Shown here one piece after another: positions 18,120-27,313 of a stretch of DNA of 64,000 nucleotides. Within the stretch, counting starts at the first letter, position 1. Every line of letters begins with the position of its first letter. Origin of the DNA: Ornithinimicrobium pekingense DSM 21552 (GTDB lineage: Bacteria > Actinomycetota > Actinomycetes > Actinomycetales > Dermatophilaceae); contig NZ_ATWJ01000010.1 in the NCBI RefSeq assembly GCF_000421185.1, positions 124,001 through 188,000 of the forward strand, given 5' to 3'. The translations under genes were made by a program, and so were the position numbers. The notes below the pieces were generated by a model. That model had not been told where the DNA came from. It saw only the letters and a list, made by a program, of their open reading frames with translations, and did no database searches.

Positions 18120-18869
18120 CTACGGCTGCCCGGGCCGTCCGCCGGTGGCACCTGCTCCCCCGCCGACCTCGGCGTCACCCCCGGGTCCGTCCGCGGCCAG
18201 CCGGGCGGTGAGCGCCGAGAGGTCGACCGGGTCGCCGCCGGTGTCGTTGGTGCGCAGCACGAACGGCCGCCGCGGGGTGCGGTGCACGATGCTCACCGAG
18301 GCCGGGTCGATGACGATGCGCTGGAACTCGTCCAGCGGGGTGGCCAGGGCGTCGGCCAGCACCGCCTTGATGACGTCACCGTGGCTGACGGCCACCCAGA
18401 CCGCGCCCGGTCCGTGGTCGGCCTCCAGCCGCTCGTCCCAGGCCCGGACCGCCGCGACCGCCCGCGCCTGCATCTGCGCCATACCCTCGTGGTCGAAGTC
18501 GGGCGAGGCGGGGAAGGTGACGCTCGAGGGCGTGTCCTGCACCTGACGCCAGAGCGGCTCCTCGGCCAGCTCCCTCAGGGGCCGGCCGGTCCAGGCGCCG
18601 TAGCGGGCCTCCCCCAGGTCCTCCTCGGTGTGCAACGGCGCGGGCCGGTCCGCCGGCACACCGGCGACCACGGCGGCGGCGGTCTCGCGGCAGCGCTGCA
18701 GCGGGCTGGTGACCACCGCGACCACCCCTGCCGGCCCGAGCCGGGCGGCGACGCGGGCTGCCTGCTCGGCGCCCGTGGGGTCGAGGCCGAGCCCCGGGGT
18801 CCACCCCGCGAGGACGCCGTCGGCGTTGGCCTTCGTGCGCCCGTGGCGCACCAGGATGCAGACGGCCAT
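18120..18869 (-). CDS. Histidine-phosphatase-family putative phosphomutase
   Basis: A 249-residue member of the histidine phosphatase superfamily, like the MSMEG_4193-type protein that accompanies DUF3090. The catalytic LVRHGRTKAN motif (phospho-His near residue 9), the second Arg in SPLQRCRETA and VSHGDVIKAV are all present. The C-terminal 30 residues are Gly/Asp-rich and probably disordered. Its ATG overlaps the stop of the upstream LLM oxidoreductase gene by 1 bp. True activity (phosphatase or mutase) is unresolved. Confidence 0.87.
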   Translation of the reverse strand: MAVCILVRHGRTKANADGVLAGWTPGLGLDPTGAEQAARVAARLGPAGVVAVVTSPLQRCRETAAAVVAGVPADRPAPLHTEEDLGEARYGAWTGRPLRELAEEPLWRQVQDTPSSVTFPASPDFDHEGMAQMQARAVAAVRAWDERLEADHGPGAVWVAVSHGDVIKAVLADALATPLDEFQRIVIDPASVSIVHRTPRRPFVLRTNDTGGDPVDLSALTARLAADGPGGDAEVGGGAGATGGRPGQP

Positions 18870-19945
18870 CAGGACGACGCGCCGGCCGGGGCGGGGATGC
18901 TGCCGTCGGCCACCAGCCTCCCGTGCGCCTCGACCGCGACCTCCAGGGCCTGCATCCGCGCGGCGGCGTCCTTGCCCCAGGGTGCGACGGTCAGCGTGCT
19001 GATGCCCGCCTCGGCGTAGCGCCGCATGCGCTCGGTGACGCGGTCCACATCGCCGAGCAGGGAGGTGTCGTCGACGAACTGCGGGGGCAGCGCCGCCGCG
19101 GCCTCGGCCCACCTCTTGTCGAGATAGAGCTCCTGGACGCGCGCGGCCTCCTTCTCATAACCCATGCGACCGGCGAGCTGGTTGTAGAAGTTCTGCTTGC
19201 GGCTGCCCATGCCGCCGACGTAGAGGGCCGGGTAGGGGCTGACCACGCGGGCACACTCCTCCAGGTCCTCCCCCGTGGCCATCGCCACGGTGGCGCTCGT
19301 GTCGAAGGCCGCCGGCGGTTCCTGCCGCCTGGCCAGGCCGGCCTCGAGGTGGCGGCGCTGCTCGACAAAGTAGTCGGGCGCGACGAAGACGCCCAGCCAG
19401 CCGTCGGCGATCTCGCCGGCCAGCTCGAGGTTCCTCGGGCCCACCGCGGCCAGGTAGAGCGGGATGCGGCGTCGGTGGGTGGAGGTCAGCCGCAGCGGCT
19501 TCCCGGGGCCGTCCGGCAGCGGGAGCGTGAAGTGCTCCCCCTCGTAGGCGACGGGCTGGTGGGAGAGCGCGAGCCGGACGATGTCGGCATACTCCCTGGT
19601 CCGCGCCAGCGGCTTGTCGAAGCGCACGCCGTGCCAGCCCTCCGAGACCTGGGGCCCGCTGACCCCCAGGCCGAGGCGGAAACGACCGCCGGAGAGGCTG
19701 TCGAGCCCGGCGGCCGCCATCGCCGTCGCCGCCGGTGTGCGCGCCGGGATCTGCATGACCCCGGCACCCAGGCCGATCTGCTCGGTCCGCGCCCCGATCC
19801 ACGCCAGCACGCTGACCACGTCGGGACCGTAGGCCTCGGCGGCCCACACCACGTCGACCCCGAGCTCGTCCGCCCTCAGCGCGAGGGCGAGGTTCTCCTC
19901 GTCACGGCCCTGCCCCCAGAAGCCGCACGACAGCCCCAGACGCAC
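18869..19945 (-). CDS. LLM-class F420-dependent oxidoreductase
   Basis: A 358-residue luciferase-like TIM-barrel oxidoreductase, probably using coenzyme F420. Family marks are the MRLGLSCGFWGQ start, DVVWAAEAYGPDVVSVLAWIG split as VVWAAEAYGPD and VLAWIGARTEQIGLG, then SGGRFRLGLGVSGPQV. These Gly-rich strands line the cofactor site. Substrate unknown. GTG start at 19945. It heads the LLM-phosphomutase-DUF3090-SCO1664 run; the acidic-protein gene just upstream ends 3 bp before it. Confidence 0.87.
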   Translation of the reverse strand: MRLGLSCGFWGQGRDEENLALALRADELGVDVVWAAEAYGPDVVSVLAWIGARTEQIGLGAGVMQIPARTPAATAMAAAGLDSLSGGRFRLGLGVSGPQVSEGWHGVRFDKPLARTREYADIVRLALSHQPVAYEGEHFTLPLPDGPGKPLRLTSTHRRRIPLYLAAVGPRNLELAGEIADGWLGVFVAPDYFVEQRRHLEAGLARRQEPPAAFDTSATVAMATGEDLEECARVVSPYPALYVGGMGSRKQNFYNQLAGRMGYEKEAARVQELYLDKRWAEAAAALPPQFVDDTSLLGDVDRVTERMRRYAEAGISTLTVAPWGKDAAARMQALEVAVEAHGRLVADGSIPAPAGASS

Positions 19946-19948
19946 CTC

Positions 19949-20308
19949 TCAGCCCCTCGGGCTCTCGTCGACGTCGAACTCCTCGTCGTCCAGCCCGAGA
20001 TACTGGTCGTCAGACTCGTCGTCGTCCTCGTCCTCCTCGAAGCCGTCGTCGTCCTCGTCGTCGAAATCATCGTCATCGTCATCATCATCGTCGTCGTCGA
20101 CGAGCTCCTCGTCGTAGACCTCGAGCGGCGTGACCTCGCCGTAGGCGTCCATGAGCGCGTCGTCGTAGGCGCTGAAGGCCTCGGCCACGCGCTCGTAGGC
20201 CGCGATGACCGCGGGGTCGTCCTCACCCCGGCGGACCGCGGCGGTCTCCAGATGGGTCTCGAGCGCGGCGACGAAGGCGGAGAGGGCGGCGCGGGGGTCA
20301 GCGGTCAT
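19949..20308 (-). CDS. Small protein with extreme Asp/Glu-rich tail
   Basis: A 119-residue protein. Residues 1-65 look folded and helical (AALSAFVAALETHLETAA, AAYERVAEAFSAYDDAL). Residues 69-115 are almost entirely Asp and Glu, including an unbroken run of 11 Asp. Such tails occur in actinobacterial proteins sometimes labelled primosomal proteins, but nothing here supports that function. The coding DNA from 20030 to 20105 is a run of GAT/GAC/GAA-type codons. It appears to head the LLM-phosphomutase-DUF3090 operon. Confidence 0.7.
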   Translation of the reverse strand: MTADPRAALSAFVAALETHLETAAVRRGEDDPAVIAAYERVAEAFSAYDDALMDAYGEVTPLEVYDEELVDDDDDDDDDDDFDDEDDDGFEEDEDDDESDDQYLGLDDEEFDVDESPRG

Positions 20309-20375
20309 GAGCAGACCGTAGCGCGAATCGCCGACACCCGTCGGCAGGGGCGTGCCGAACGCCCGTGGGACTGCC

Positions 20376-20381
20376 TATGCT
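20376..20381 (+). promoter_or_regulatory. -10 box of the DUF5703 gene
   Basis: TATGCT lies 10 nt before the ATG at 20392, arguing for that start over the in-frame ATGs at 20365 and 20377, the latter lying inside the hexamer. Confidence 0.4.
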
Positions 20382-20391
20382 GTCGCTCACC

Positions 20392-20577
20392 ATGGTGGAG
20401 TACGAGTTCAGGGAGCTCCGTTTCCAGCGCGACAGCAGCTCGGCAGAGGTCCGGCAGGCGCTGACGGAGGCGGCCGAGTACGGCCACTGGGAGCTGGTCC
20501 GGGTCACCCTTTTCTGGGGTGGCGCCCGCCGGGCCACGCTGCGTCGCAAGATCATCCGGGTGCGCCGCACCGCCTGA
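20392..20577 (+). CDS. DUF5703-family small protein
   Basis: A 61-residue basic protein. The pattern YEFRELRFQRDSSSAEVRQ followed by AAEYGHWELVRVTLFW and RRKIIRVRR matches DUF5703, a short actinobacterial family of unknown function. The ATG at 20392 gives the family length. Confidence 0.78.
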   Translation: MVEYEFRELRFQRDSSSAEVRQALTEAAEYGHWELVRVTLFWGGARRATLRRKIIRVRRTA

Positions 20578-20609
20578 GTCGGCGGGCGCCCCCTGCCCGT
20601 GCTGGGCGC

Positions 20610-21953
20610 TCAGCAGTCCGCGACGAGTTGGCCCAGCACCCGCGTGCCGAAACGGATCGAGTCGACCGGCACCCGCTCGTCCACGCCGTGGAACATGCCG
20701 ACGAAGTCCAGGTCGTCGGGCAGGCGCAGCGGCGCGAAGCCGTAGCCGGTGATGCCCAGCCGGGACAGGTGCTTGTTGTCGGTGCCGCCGGACAGGCAGT
20801 ACGGCAGCACGTGCGCGCCCGGGTCCTCCTTGAGCAGGGTCCGCTTCATCGACTCGACGAGCTCGCCGGAGGAGGGGGCCTCCAGCGCGACGTCCTTGTG
20901 CACGATCTCGACCTCGACGTGCTCGCCGGCGAGCTCGCGGATCGTCGCGAGCAGCTCCTCCTCGTGACCCGGCAGGAAGCGGCAGTCCAGCGAGGCGCTC
21001 GCCTTCTGCGGGATGACGTTGTGCTTGTAGCCCGAGGTCAGCATCGAGAAGTTGGCGGTGTCGCGCAGGGTGCCCTCGACGAAGCGCCGGGCTCCGCCCA
21101 GCCGACCCAGCAGCTCCTCGAGGTTGTCCTCCGACCAGGTGCTGCCGACGATCTGGGCGACCCCGTCGAAGAGCTCGCGGACCGAGGCGATGTAGGTCCG
21201 CGGCCACGGGTGGGCGTCGATGCGGGCGATGGCCTCGGCGAGCCGGACGATGGAGTTCTCCTCGTTGGGCACCGACCCGTGGCCGGCCCGGCCGCGGGCG
21301 TGCAGGCGCAGCCAGGCGATGCCCTTCTCTGCGGTCTGCAGCAGGTAGGCGCGGGTGGGGGCGCCCGTGGCGGCGTCGGGCAGGGTCACCGAGAACCCGC
21401 CGACCTCCGAGATCGCCTCCGTGCAGCCCTCGAACCACTCCGGGTGCTGTGCCACGACGTGCCCGGCACCCTTGTCGCCCCCGGCCTCCTCGTCGGCGAA
21501 GAAGGCCCAGACGATGTCCCGCGGGGGCTTCTCCCCCGACCGGGCCAGCTGGCGCAGGGTCGCGATCAGCATCGCGTCCATGTCCTTCATGTCGACCGCG
21601 CCCCGGCCCCAGATCATACCGTCGCGCTCCTCGGCGGCGAAGGGGTCGACCGACCAGTCCGCCGCCTCCGCGGGCACGACGTCGAGGTGGCCGTGGAGCA
21701 CGAGGCCCCCGCGTCCCGGGTCGCGTCCCTCGGTGCGCACGACGACGCTCGCCCGTCCCGGGTCGGACTCCGTCAGCTGCGGGTCGAGCCCGACCTCCTG
21801 CAGCAGGCCCATGACGTACTCGGCCGCCGCGCGCTCCCCCGGCCCCGTGCCGTCGCCGTAGTTGCTGGTGTCGATCCGGATGAGCTCCTTGCAGATCCGG
21901 ACGGCCTCGTCCTCGGCGGTGGTGGTCATGGGCGTGCTGGGGGTCTGCGTCAT
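20610..21953 (-). CDS. M20-family metallopeptidase (dipeptidase/acylase type)
   Basis: A 447-residue cytoplasmic zinc peptidase of the M20/M25/M40 family. Zinc and catalytic motifs are LVLHGHLDVVP, GRGAVDMKD and FFADEEAGG, with a later His ligand near GGTDNKHLS. The dimerisation domain follows GRAGHGSVPNEEN. Substrate not predictable; relatives cleave dipeptides or N-acyl amino acids. The ATG at 21953 follows the strong terminator that ends the cox operon, so it has its own promoter. It converges on DUF5703. Confidence 0.9.
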   Translation of the reverse strand: MTQTPSTPMTTTAEDEAVRICKELIRIDTSNYGDGTGPGERAAAEYVMGLLQEVGLDPQLTESDPGRASVVVRTEGRDPGRGGLVLHGHLDVVPAEAADWSVDPFAAEERDGMIWGRGAVDMKDMDAMLIATLRQLARSGEKPPRDIVWAFFADEEAGGDKGAGHVVAQHPEWFEGCTEAISEVGGFSVTLPDAATGAPTRAYLLQTAEKGIAWLRLHARGRAGHGSVPNEENSIVRLAEAIARIDAHPWPRTYIASVRELFDGVAQIVGSTWSEDNLEELLGRLGGARRFVEGTLRDTANFSMLTSGYKHNVIPQKASASLDCRFLPGHEEELLATIRELAGEHVEVEIVHKDVALEAPSSGELVESMKRTLLKEDPGAHVLPYCLSGGTDNKHLSRLGITGYGFAPLRLPDDLDFVGMFHGVDERVPVDSIRFGTRVLGQLVADC

Positions 21954-21976
21954 ACCCGCCACCCTAGATCCCGGCG

Positions 21977-22022
21977 CGCGACCGCGGACGGGGGTATGCC
22001 GTGCTCCCCGCCCGCGGTCGCG
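21977..22022 (-). terminator. Terminator of the coxSLMG operon
   Basis: A long hairpin: CGCGACCGCGG-A-CGGGG (21977-21993) pairs with CCCCG-C-CCGCGGTCGCG (22006-22022), 16 bp with one mismatch and a 12-nt loop. It lies 5 bp after the last gene of the minus-strand run. Confidence 0.8.
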
Positions 22023-22027
22023 TCGCC

Positions 22028-22348
22028 TCAGGTGCTGGCCTCGGCGAACAGCTCGAGGTGGTTGCACTCCCGGCAGCGGAACGCCCGGACCACCAGCTTG
22101 GGGGCGCCCATGCTCGAGAACCCGCCGAACAGGCCGGTGTCGCGGGCGCCCTGGACCCACCGCACGTAGCCCTTGGAGCTCTCGCCGGTGTCGGCGAGGT
22201 AGCCCTCGTCGAGCAGGCCCTCGGCCCCGCACGCGGTGCAGCGGGAGCGGGCTCGCTCCCAGCCGGACCGCCCCTCCCCGCCGAGGCGCAGGTGCCCCTC
22301 GGGGGTGCGTGGGTCCGGACGCGGGTCGGGGCTCGCCGGCCCGCTCAT
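22028..22348 (-). CDS. Small zinc-ribbon protein at the end of the cox operon
   Basis: A 106-residue protein with two CxxC pairs, CTACG (near residue 37) and CRECN (near residue 92), framing a region VVRAFRCRECNHLELFAE typical of zinc ribbons related to nucleic-acid-binding proteins. Its ATG overlaps the coxG stop by 4 bp, so it is co-expressed with the molybdenum hydroxylase genes. No known role in cofactor maturation; function unknown. Confidence 0.7.
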   Translation of the reverse strand: MSGPASPDPRPDPRTPEGHLRLGGEGRSGWERARSRCTACGAEGLLDEGYLADTGESSKGYVRWVQGARDTGLFGGFSSMGAPKLVVRAFRCRECNHLELFAEAST

Positions 22349-22800
22349 CCGGCCTCCCCGGCGGCGAGCTTGGACTCGACGCAGCTGACGAACTGGCCCA
22401 GCAGCTTGTCCGACACCGACTGCATCACCCCGCGCCCGAACTGCGCCGGCTTGCCGGTGATGTTGAGCTCGGTCAGGACGTCCGCCCGGGTGCCGCTGCC
22501 GTCGGGGGCCAGCTGCACGGTGACCTTGGCGCCGGCGTTGCCGAGCCCGCGCAGGCCCTTGCCAGTGCCCTCGATGACCGCCCGGTGAGCGCCGTCGTCG
22601 CGCTCGACGAACCGCCCCTTGCCGTCGTAGGTCACGGCGATCGGGCCGAGCTTGACCTTGACGTTGCCGGCGAAGGACTCGTCGTCGGCCTCGGTCACCG
22701 TCGCGCCCGGGAAGCACCCGCCGACCGTCTTGAGGTCGGTGAGCAGCGCCCAGGTCTGCTCCGGCGGCGCCTCGACGGTGAAGCTGTGCTCCAGCTGCAT
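22345..22800 (-). CDS. coxG: CoxG-like SRPBCC protein
   Basis: A 151-residue CoxG-type protein (SRPBCC/START-like fold). MQLEHSFTVEAPPEQTWALLTDL and VGGCFPGATVTE are characteristic. In CO-dehydrogenase clusters CoxG is thought to help anchor the enzyme at the membrane. The ATG at 22800 follows the coxM stop by 10 bp and overlaps the zinc-ribbon gene downstream. Confidence 0.87.
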   Translation of the reverse strand: MQLEHSFTVEAPPEQTWALLTDLKTVGGCFPGATVTEADDESFAGNVKVKLGPIAVTYDGKGRFVERDDGAHRAVIEGTGKGLRGLGNAGAKVTVQLAPDGSGTRADVLTELNITGKPAQFGRGVMQSVSDKLLGQFVSCVESKLAAGEAG

Positions 22801-22810
22801 GGCCACCGGC

Positions 22811-23665
22811 TCAGCCTCCCGCCGCCGCGAGGACGGCACGCCGGGCGAGCACGCCCGCGACGTGGCGCCGGTAGTCGGCCTGGCCGTTGAGGTCCGAGGG
22901 CGGGTCGGTGCCCTCGCCGACGCGGGCGCAGATGGCCCCGAGCGCCTCCTCGGTCGCCGGCTGCCCCGCGAGCGCCTGCTCGACGGCGGCGGCGCGCAGC
23001 GGCCGGGAGCCCATGTTGGTCAGACCGACCTTCGCCTCGGCGATCGTCCCGCCCTCGGCCCGGACGGCGGCTGCGACGCCGACGATGGCCCACTGGTGGG
23101 AGACCCGCACGAACTTGGCGTAGTGGCTGCCCCACCCGGTGTGCTTGGGGATCACCACCGCGGTGAGCAGCTCGCCGTCGCCGATCGCGGTCTCGAAGAT
23201 GTCGACGAAGAACTCCTCGGCCCCGACGGTCCGCTCCCCGGCCGTGCCCCGGATGACCATCCGGCCGTCGAGGGCCAGCACCGGCGCACCTACGTCCCCG
23301 GCGGGGTCGGCGTGGGCGAGCGCGCCGCACAGGGTGCCGCGGTGCCGGATCTGCGGGTCGGCCACCTCGGAGACGGCCTGGTGCAGCAGACGCAGGTGCT
23401 CACTGACCAGGGGCGAGTCCAGGACGTCCTGGTATGTCGCCCCCGCGCCGATGCGGATCGCGTCACCCTCGTCGGTGATGCCCTTGAGCTCCTCGATGCC
23501 GGAGATGTCGACGACGACGCCCGGGGCGTTGAGCCGCATCCGCAGGACGGGCAGCAACGACTGCCCGCCGGCCAGGACCTTGGCGTCGTCACCGTGCTCG
23601 GCGAGCAGGGCCACCGCCTCCTGCACCGTCGCCGGTGCGGCGTAGTCGAACTCCACGGGGATCAC
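22811..23665 (-). CDS. coxM: FAD-binding medium subunit of a CO-dehydrogenase/xanthine-dehydrogenase-type enzyme
   Basis: A 284-residue flavoprotein subunit. The FAD sites are LAGGQSLLPVLRMRL (residues 32-46, the AGGxSL motif) and HRGTLCGALAHADPAGD (the TxGG-like segment). It passes electrons from the [2Fe-2S] centres to an external acceptor. GTG start at 23665 overlapping the coxL stop (GTGA). The S-L-M order here is not the M-S-L order of form I CO dehydrogenases. Confidence 0.9.
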   Translation of the reverse strand: MIPVEFDYAAPATVQEAVALLAEHGDDAKVLAGGQSLLPVLRMRLNAPGVVVDISGIEELKGITDEGDAIRIGAGATYQDVLDSPLVSEHLRLLHQAVSEVADPQIRHRGTLCGALAHADPAGDVGAPVLALDGRMVIRGTAGERTVGAEEFFVDIFETAIGDGELLTAVVIPKHTGWGSHYAKFVRVSHQWAIVGVAAAVRAEGGTIAEAKVGLTNMGSRPLRAAAVEQALAGQPATEEALGAICARVGEGTDPPSDLNGQADYRRHVAGVLARRAVLAAAGG

Positions 23666-26136
23666 AGCTGGCCACCTTCCGTGCCGGGGTTGTCCTGGTT
23701 GGGCGCGTCCTCCTCGAAGTGCGGCATCGCCGACTCCTCGGTGGCACCACCTCGACCACCGCCGTGGATGGCCCGCCACACACGCTCAGGGGTGCACGGC
23801 ATCGTGATGTCCTGCACGCCCATCGGCCGCACCGCGTCGACGATGGCGTTGACGACCGCCGGTGTGGAGGCGATGCAGCCGGCTTCGCCGACGCCCTTGG
23901 CGCCCAGGTCGTTGGACGTGGCCGGCGAGACGGTGCGGTCGGTCACGAAGCTGATCGTGTCGGCCGACGTCGGCAGCGTGTAGTCGACGAACGACCCCGA
24001 GACCAGCGTCCCCTGGTCGTCGTAGACCGCCTCCTCCCACAGCGCCTGCGCGATGCCCTGCACCAGACCGCCGTGCACCTGTCCGTCGACGATGAGCGGG
24101 TTGACGACGTTGCCGATGTCGTCGACGCAGACGTAGGAGCGCATGGTCGTCTCGCCCGTCTCGGTGTCGACCTCCATCGCGCACAGGTGGGTGCCGTGCG
24201 GGAAGGAGAAGTTGACCGGGTCGAAGGTGGCGTCGGCGTCCAGGCTCGGCTCCATGCCGTCCGGCAGGTCGTGCGCGGCGAAGACCCGCAGCGCCAGGCC
24301 CGCCAGGCCCAGGCCCTCCTGGTCGGCACCGGCGCCCCGGACGGTGAACCTCCCGTCCGAGAACTCCAGGTCGTCGACGTTGGCCTCCAGCACGTGCGCG
24401 GCCAGCGGCTTCGCCTTCTCGATCACCTTCTTGGCGGCCATCACGACGGCCTGCCCGCCGACGACCAGGGAGCGCGAGCCGTAGGTGTCGAGCCCGCGCG
24501 GGCTGATCTGGGTGTCGCCGTGGAGGACCTCGACGTCGTCGAAGGGTACGCCCAGCTGGTCGGCGACGATCTGGCTCCACGCCGTCTCGTGGCCCTGGCC
24601 GTGCGCCGAGGACCCGGTGATGACCTCGACCTTGCCGCTGGGCAGCATCCGCACCGAGGCGTGCTCCCAGCCGCCGGCACCGTAGGACAGGGCGCCCAGG
24701 ACCCGGCTGGGTGCCAGGCCGCACATCTCCGTGAAGGTGGAGATGCCCAGGCCCAGCTGCACCCGGTCGCCGCTCTCGCGGCGCCGTGCCTGCTCGGCCC
24801 GCAGCTCGTCATACCCGAAGAGCTCCTTGGCCCGCTCGGTGGCCGCCTCGTAGTTGCCGGAGTCGTACTCCATACCGGCGACCGTGCTGAACGGGAACTC
24901 GTCGTGGCGGATCCAGTTCTGCTCGCGCAGCTCGAGGGGGTCGCGGCCCAGCTCCGCGGCGAGCTCGTCCATGAGCCGCTCGATCGCGAAGGTGGCCTCG
25001 GGACGTCCGGCCCCGCGGTAGGCGTCGGTCCACGTCTTGTTGGTGAAGATGTTGCGGCACTCGAAGCGGTAGGACTCGAACTTGTAGATCGAGTTGAACA
25101 TGAAGGCGCCGAGGATCGGCACGCCCGGTGTGACCAGGCCCAGGTAGGCGCCCATGTCGGCGAGCAGCTCGACCTTGAGGCCGGTGACCGTGCCGTCCCG
25201 CCGCGCCGCGAGCGTCAGCTTCTGCCACTGGTCGCGCCCGTGGTGGGCCGAGAGCAGCGACTCGCTGCGCGTCTCCGTCCACTTGCACGGCTTGCCGGTC
25301 TGGCGGGCCATGAGGAAGGTGATGATCTCCTCGGGGGTCACCTGCAGCTTGCCGCCGAAGCCCCCGCCCACGTCCGGGGCGATGACCCGCACCTTGGACT
25401 CCGGAACACCCAGGGTCAGGGCCAGCATGAGGCGCAGGATGTGCGGCACCTGCGTGGAGGTCCACATGACGAACTGCTCCCCGGTGGGGTCCACGACCGT
25501 GGAGCGCGGCTCCATGAAGGAGGGGATGAGGCGCTGCTGGCGGTACTCCCGCTCGATGAGCACCTCCGCGTCGCGGATGGAGTCCTCGACGTCGCCACCG
25601 GAGCCGGCCTCGGCCGAGTCGAAGACCCAGGTGGCGCTGACGTTGGTGCCCAGCTCGGGGTGGGCCAGCACCTCGTCGGCCGCGGCCTTCTTCAGGTCCA
25701 CGACGGCGGGCAGCTCCTCGTAGTCGACGTCGACCAGCTCGGCGGCGTCACGTGCCTGAGCCGCGGTGCGCGCCGCCACGACCGCCACGACCTCGCCGGC
25801 GAAGGCGACCCGGTCGACCGCGACCGCCGGGTGCGCCATGCACTTCTGGTCGTCGGTGATCGGCCACGCGCACGGCAGCTCGCCCTGGTGGTCCTTGAGG
25901 TCGCGTCCGCAGAGCACGGAGATGACGCCCGGCGCCTGCTGCGCCGCGGACATGTCGACGTTGGTGATCCGGGCGTGCGCGTAGGGGCTGCGCACCATGG
26001 CCAGGTGCAGCATCCCGGTCAGCTGCATGTTGTCGGTCCACCGGGTGCGGCCGGTGATGAGGCGCTGGTCCTCCTTGCGCCGGCGGTCCTTGCCGACCTC
26101 GCGGACGGCGGCCGTGGGCTCCTCGGTCACGGTCAT
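23662..26136 (-). CDS. coxL: Molybdopterin large subunit, form II CO-dehydrogenase-like
   Basis: An 824-residue catalytic subunit of the xanthine oxidase family with Mo-cytosine-dinucleotide. Cofactor segments include [26 protein letters not shown] and the C-terminal [11 protein letters not shown] with the catalytic Glu. The active-site loop reads AYRGAGR, the form II signature; aerobic CO oxidisers of form I have AYRCSFR. The substrate may therefore be another aldehyde or N-heterocycle rather than CO. It overlaps coxS and coxM by 4 bp each. Confidence 0.92.
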   Translation of the reverse strand: MTVTEEPTAAVREVGKDRRRKEDQRLITGRTRWTDNMQLTGMLHLAMVRSPYAHARITNVDMSAAQQAPGVISVLCGRDLKDHQGELPCAWPITDDQKCMAHPAVAVDRVAFAGEVVAVVAARTAAQARDAAELVDVDYEELPAVVDLKKAAADEVLAHPELGTNVSATWVFDSAEAGSGGDVEDSIRDAEVLIEREYRQQRLIPSFMEPRSTVVDPTGEQFVMWTSTQVPHILRLMLALTLGVPESKVRVIAPDVGGGFGGKLQVTPEEIITFLMARQTGKPCKWTETRSESLLSAHHGRDQWQKLTLAARRDGTVTGLKVELLADMGAYLGLVTPGVPILGAFMFNSIYKFESYRFECRNIFTNKTWTDAYRGAGRPEATFAIERLMDELAAELGRDPLELREQNWIRHDEFPFSTVAGMEYDSGNYEAATERAKELFGYDELRAEQARRRESGDRVQLGLGISTFTEMCGLAPSRVLGALSYGAGGWEHASVRMLPSGKVEVITGSSAHGQGHETAWSQIVADQLGVPFDDVEVLHGDTQISPRGLDTYGSRSLVVGGQAVVMAAKKVIEKAKPLAAHVLEANVDDLEFSDGRFTVRGAGADQEGLGLAGLALRVFAAHDLPDGMEPSLDADATFDPVNFSFPHGTHLCAMEVDTETGETTMRSYVCVDDIGNVVNPLIVDGQVHGGLVQGIAQALWEEAVYDDQGTLVSGSFVDYTLPTSADTISFVTDRTVSPATSNDLGAKGVGEAGCIASTPAVVNAIVDAVRPMGVQDITMPCTPERVWRAIHGGGRGGATEESAMPHFEEDAPNQDNPGTEGGQL

Positions 26137-26615
26137 GCCTGCTCACCCCCGGTGGCGGTGGCGCCGGCCGCCTGCAGCACGGCCTTGACGATGTTGTGGT
26201 AGCCGGTGCACCGGCACAGGTTGCCCTCCATGTGCTGGCGGACGTAGGCCTCGTCCGGCGAGGGGTTCTCCCGCAGCAGGTCCGTGGCCTGCATGATCAT
26301 GCCGGGGGTGCAGTAGCCGCACTGCAGGGCGTGGCAGTCGCGGAAGGCCTCCTGCAGGGGGGTGAGGGTCTCGCCGTCGGCCAGGCCCTCGATCGTGGTC
26401 ACCTCGTGGCCGTCGGCCTGGACCGCCAGCACGTTGCACGACTTCACGCTGCGCCCGTCGAGGTGCACGGTGCAGGCCCCGCAGTTGCTGGTGTCGCAGC
26501 CGACCACGGTGCCGGTCTTGCCCAGCGACTCCCTCAGGTAGTGGACGAGGAGCGTGCGGGGCTCCACCTCGTCGGAGTAGGTCACGCCATCGACTCTCAC
26601 GGAGATGCGGGTCAT
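26133..26615 (-). CDS. coxS: [2Fe-2S] small subunit of the molybdenum hydroxylase
   Basis: A 160-residue protein with two [2Fe-2S] sites. The plant-ferredoxin-type cluster uses [16 protein letters not shown] plus a later Cys (VKSCN), and the helical cluster uses CGYCTPGM and CRCTGY. It relays electrons from the Mo centre to FAD. The ATG at 26615 has GGAGG 6 nt upstream. First gene of the S-L-M-G-zinc-ribbon operon. Confidence 0.94.
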   Translation of the reverse strand: MTRISVRVDGVTYSDEVEPRTLLVHYLRESLGKTGTVVGCDTSNCGACTVHLDGRSVKSCNVLAVQADGHEVTTIEGLADGETLTPLQEAFRDCHALQCGYCTPGMIMQATDLLRENPSPDEAYVRQHMEGNLCRCTGYHNIVKAVLQAAGATATGGEQA

Positions 26616-26705
26616 CGGTTTCCTCCACGGGGAACAGGGGACGTCGTCGTCCCTTGGCATCCTTGCCTGCCGCAGGCCACTCCCGCAAGGGGTGCTCGAG
26701 CCCGG

Positions 26706-26873
26706 TCAGAAGAGCACGAAGCAGCTCACGCCGAAGAGGATGAGGAAGCCGAAGAGCGCGAAGCTCATGAAGTTGTTCTCCGCTGCGCTCGGTGCCCGGT
26801 CCTCAGGCACCCACTCGTCGGCTGCAGCCCACGTCGGCCGGTGCTCTGGGTCCGCGTCGTGCATGCTGCTCAT
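26706..26873 (-). CDS. Small membrane-anchored protein of the NOR operon
   Basis: A 55-residue protein with a polar N-terminus rich in Asp, Glu and Trp and a single C-terminal transmembrane helix (FMSFALFGFLILFGVSCFVLF). It overlaps the upstream membrane-protein gene by 4 bp (ATGA) and is the last of the nitric oxide reductase run. Not recognised. Its size and topology recall small accessory subunits of haem-copper oxidases, but that is only a resemblance. Confidence 0.65.
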   Translation of the reverse strand: MSSMHDADPEHRPTWAAADEWVPEDRAPSAAENNFMSFALFGFLILFGVSCFVLF

Positions 26874-27313
26874 GACATGGCTCCGATCCGGTTCAGCTCG
26901 GTGACGGTCGCGACCGTGAGGATCGCGAAGACGATCGTGATGAAGACGGTGTAGGTCCAGCGCTGCGGGTGGTCGGCCCGCCAGAAACGACGCAGGCTGA
27001 TCACCCCGTTCGCCGCCGCGACCAGGCACAGTGCCAGCCCGACAGGGGCAGCGACCCACCCGGACAGGCTCAGCAGCGGGACCAGGACCGGGACGGCGAC
27101 GTAGGTGATGAGGCAGCGCAGTGCCGAGATGACGACCGAGATCCGGAAGGTGCGGTGCGCGCCCTCGCCCGACCTGAGGTCGACCGCGCGGACCCCCAGC
27201 ACCCGGCGCATCACCCGGTCCGCAGCAGCGTCCGAGCGGAAGCCGCTGCGGGCGGCCGGCCCGAGGACGTCGGGTGCCACGTCGGCGCGGGCTGACGAAG
27301 TGGTGGCGCTCAC
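26870..27313 (-). CDS. Membrane protein of the NOR operon
   Basis: A 147-residue protein. About 50 polar residues are followed by three or four hydrophobic helices (VISALRCLITYVAVPVLVPLL, VGLALCLVAAANGVISL, TVFITIVFAILTVATV). The sequence RRFWRADHPQRWTYT lies in a loop. No family recognised. It overlaps both neighbours by 4 bp, so it is translated with the 115-residue protein upstream and the 55-residue protein downstream. Confidence 0.7.
   Translation of the reverse strand: MSATTSSARADVAPDVLGPAARSGFRSDAAADRVMRRVLGVRAVDLRSGEGAHRTFRISVVISALRCLITYVAVPVLVPLLSLSGWVAAPVGLALCLVAAANGVISLRRFWRADHPQRWTYTVFITIVFAILTVATVTELNRIGAMS

Noticed and set aside
20030-20105. Microsatellite
   Set aside because: The GAT/GAC-like run is in frame and encodes the acidic tail; unit identity is low.
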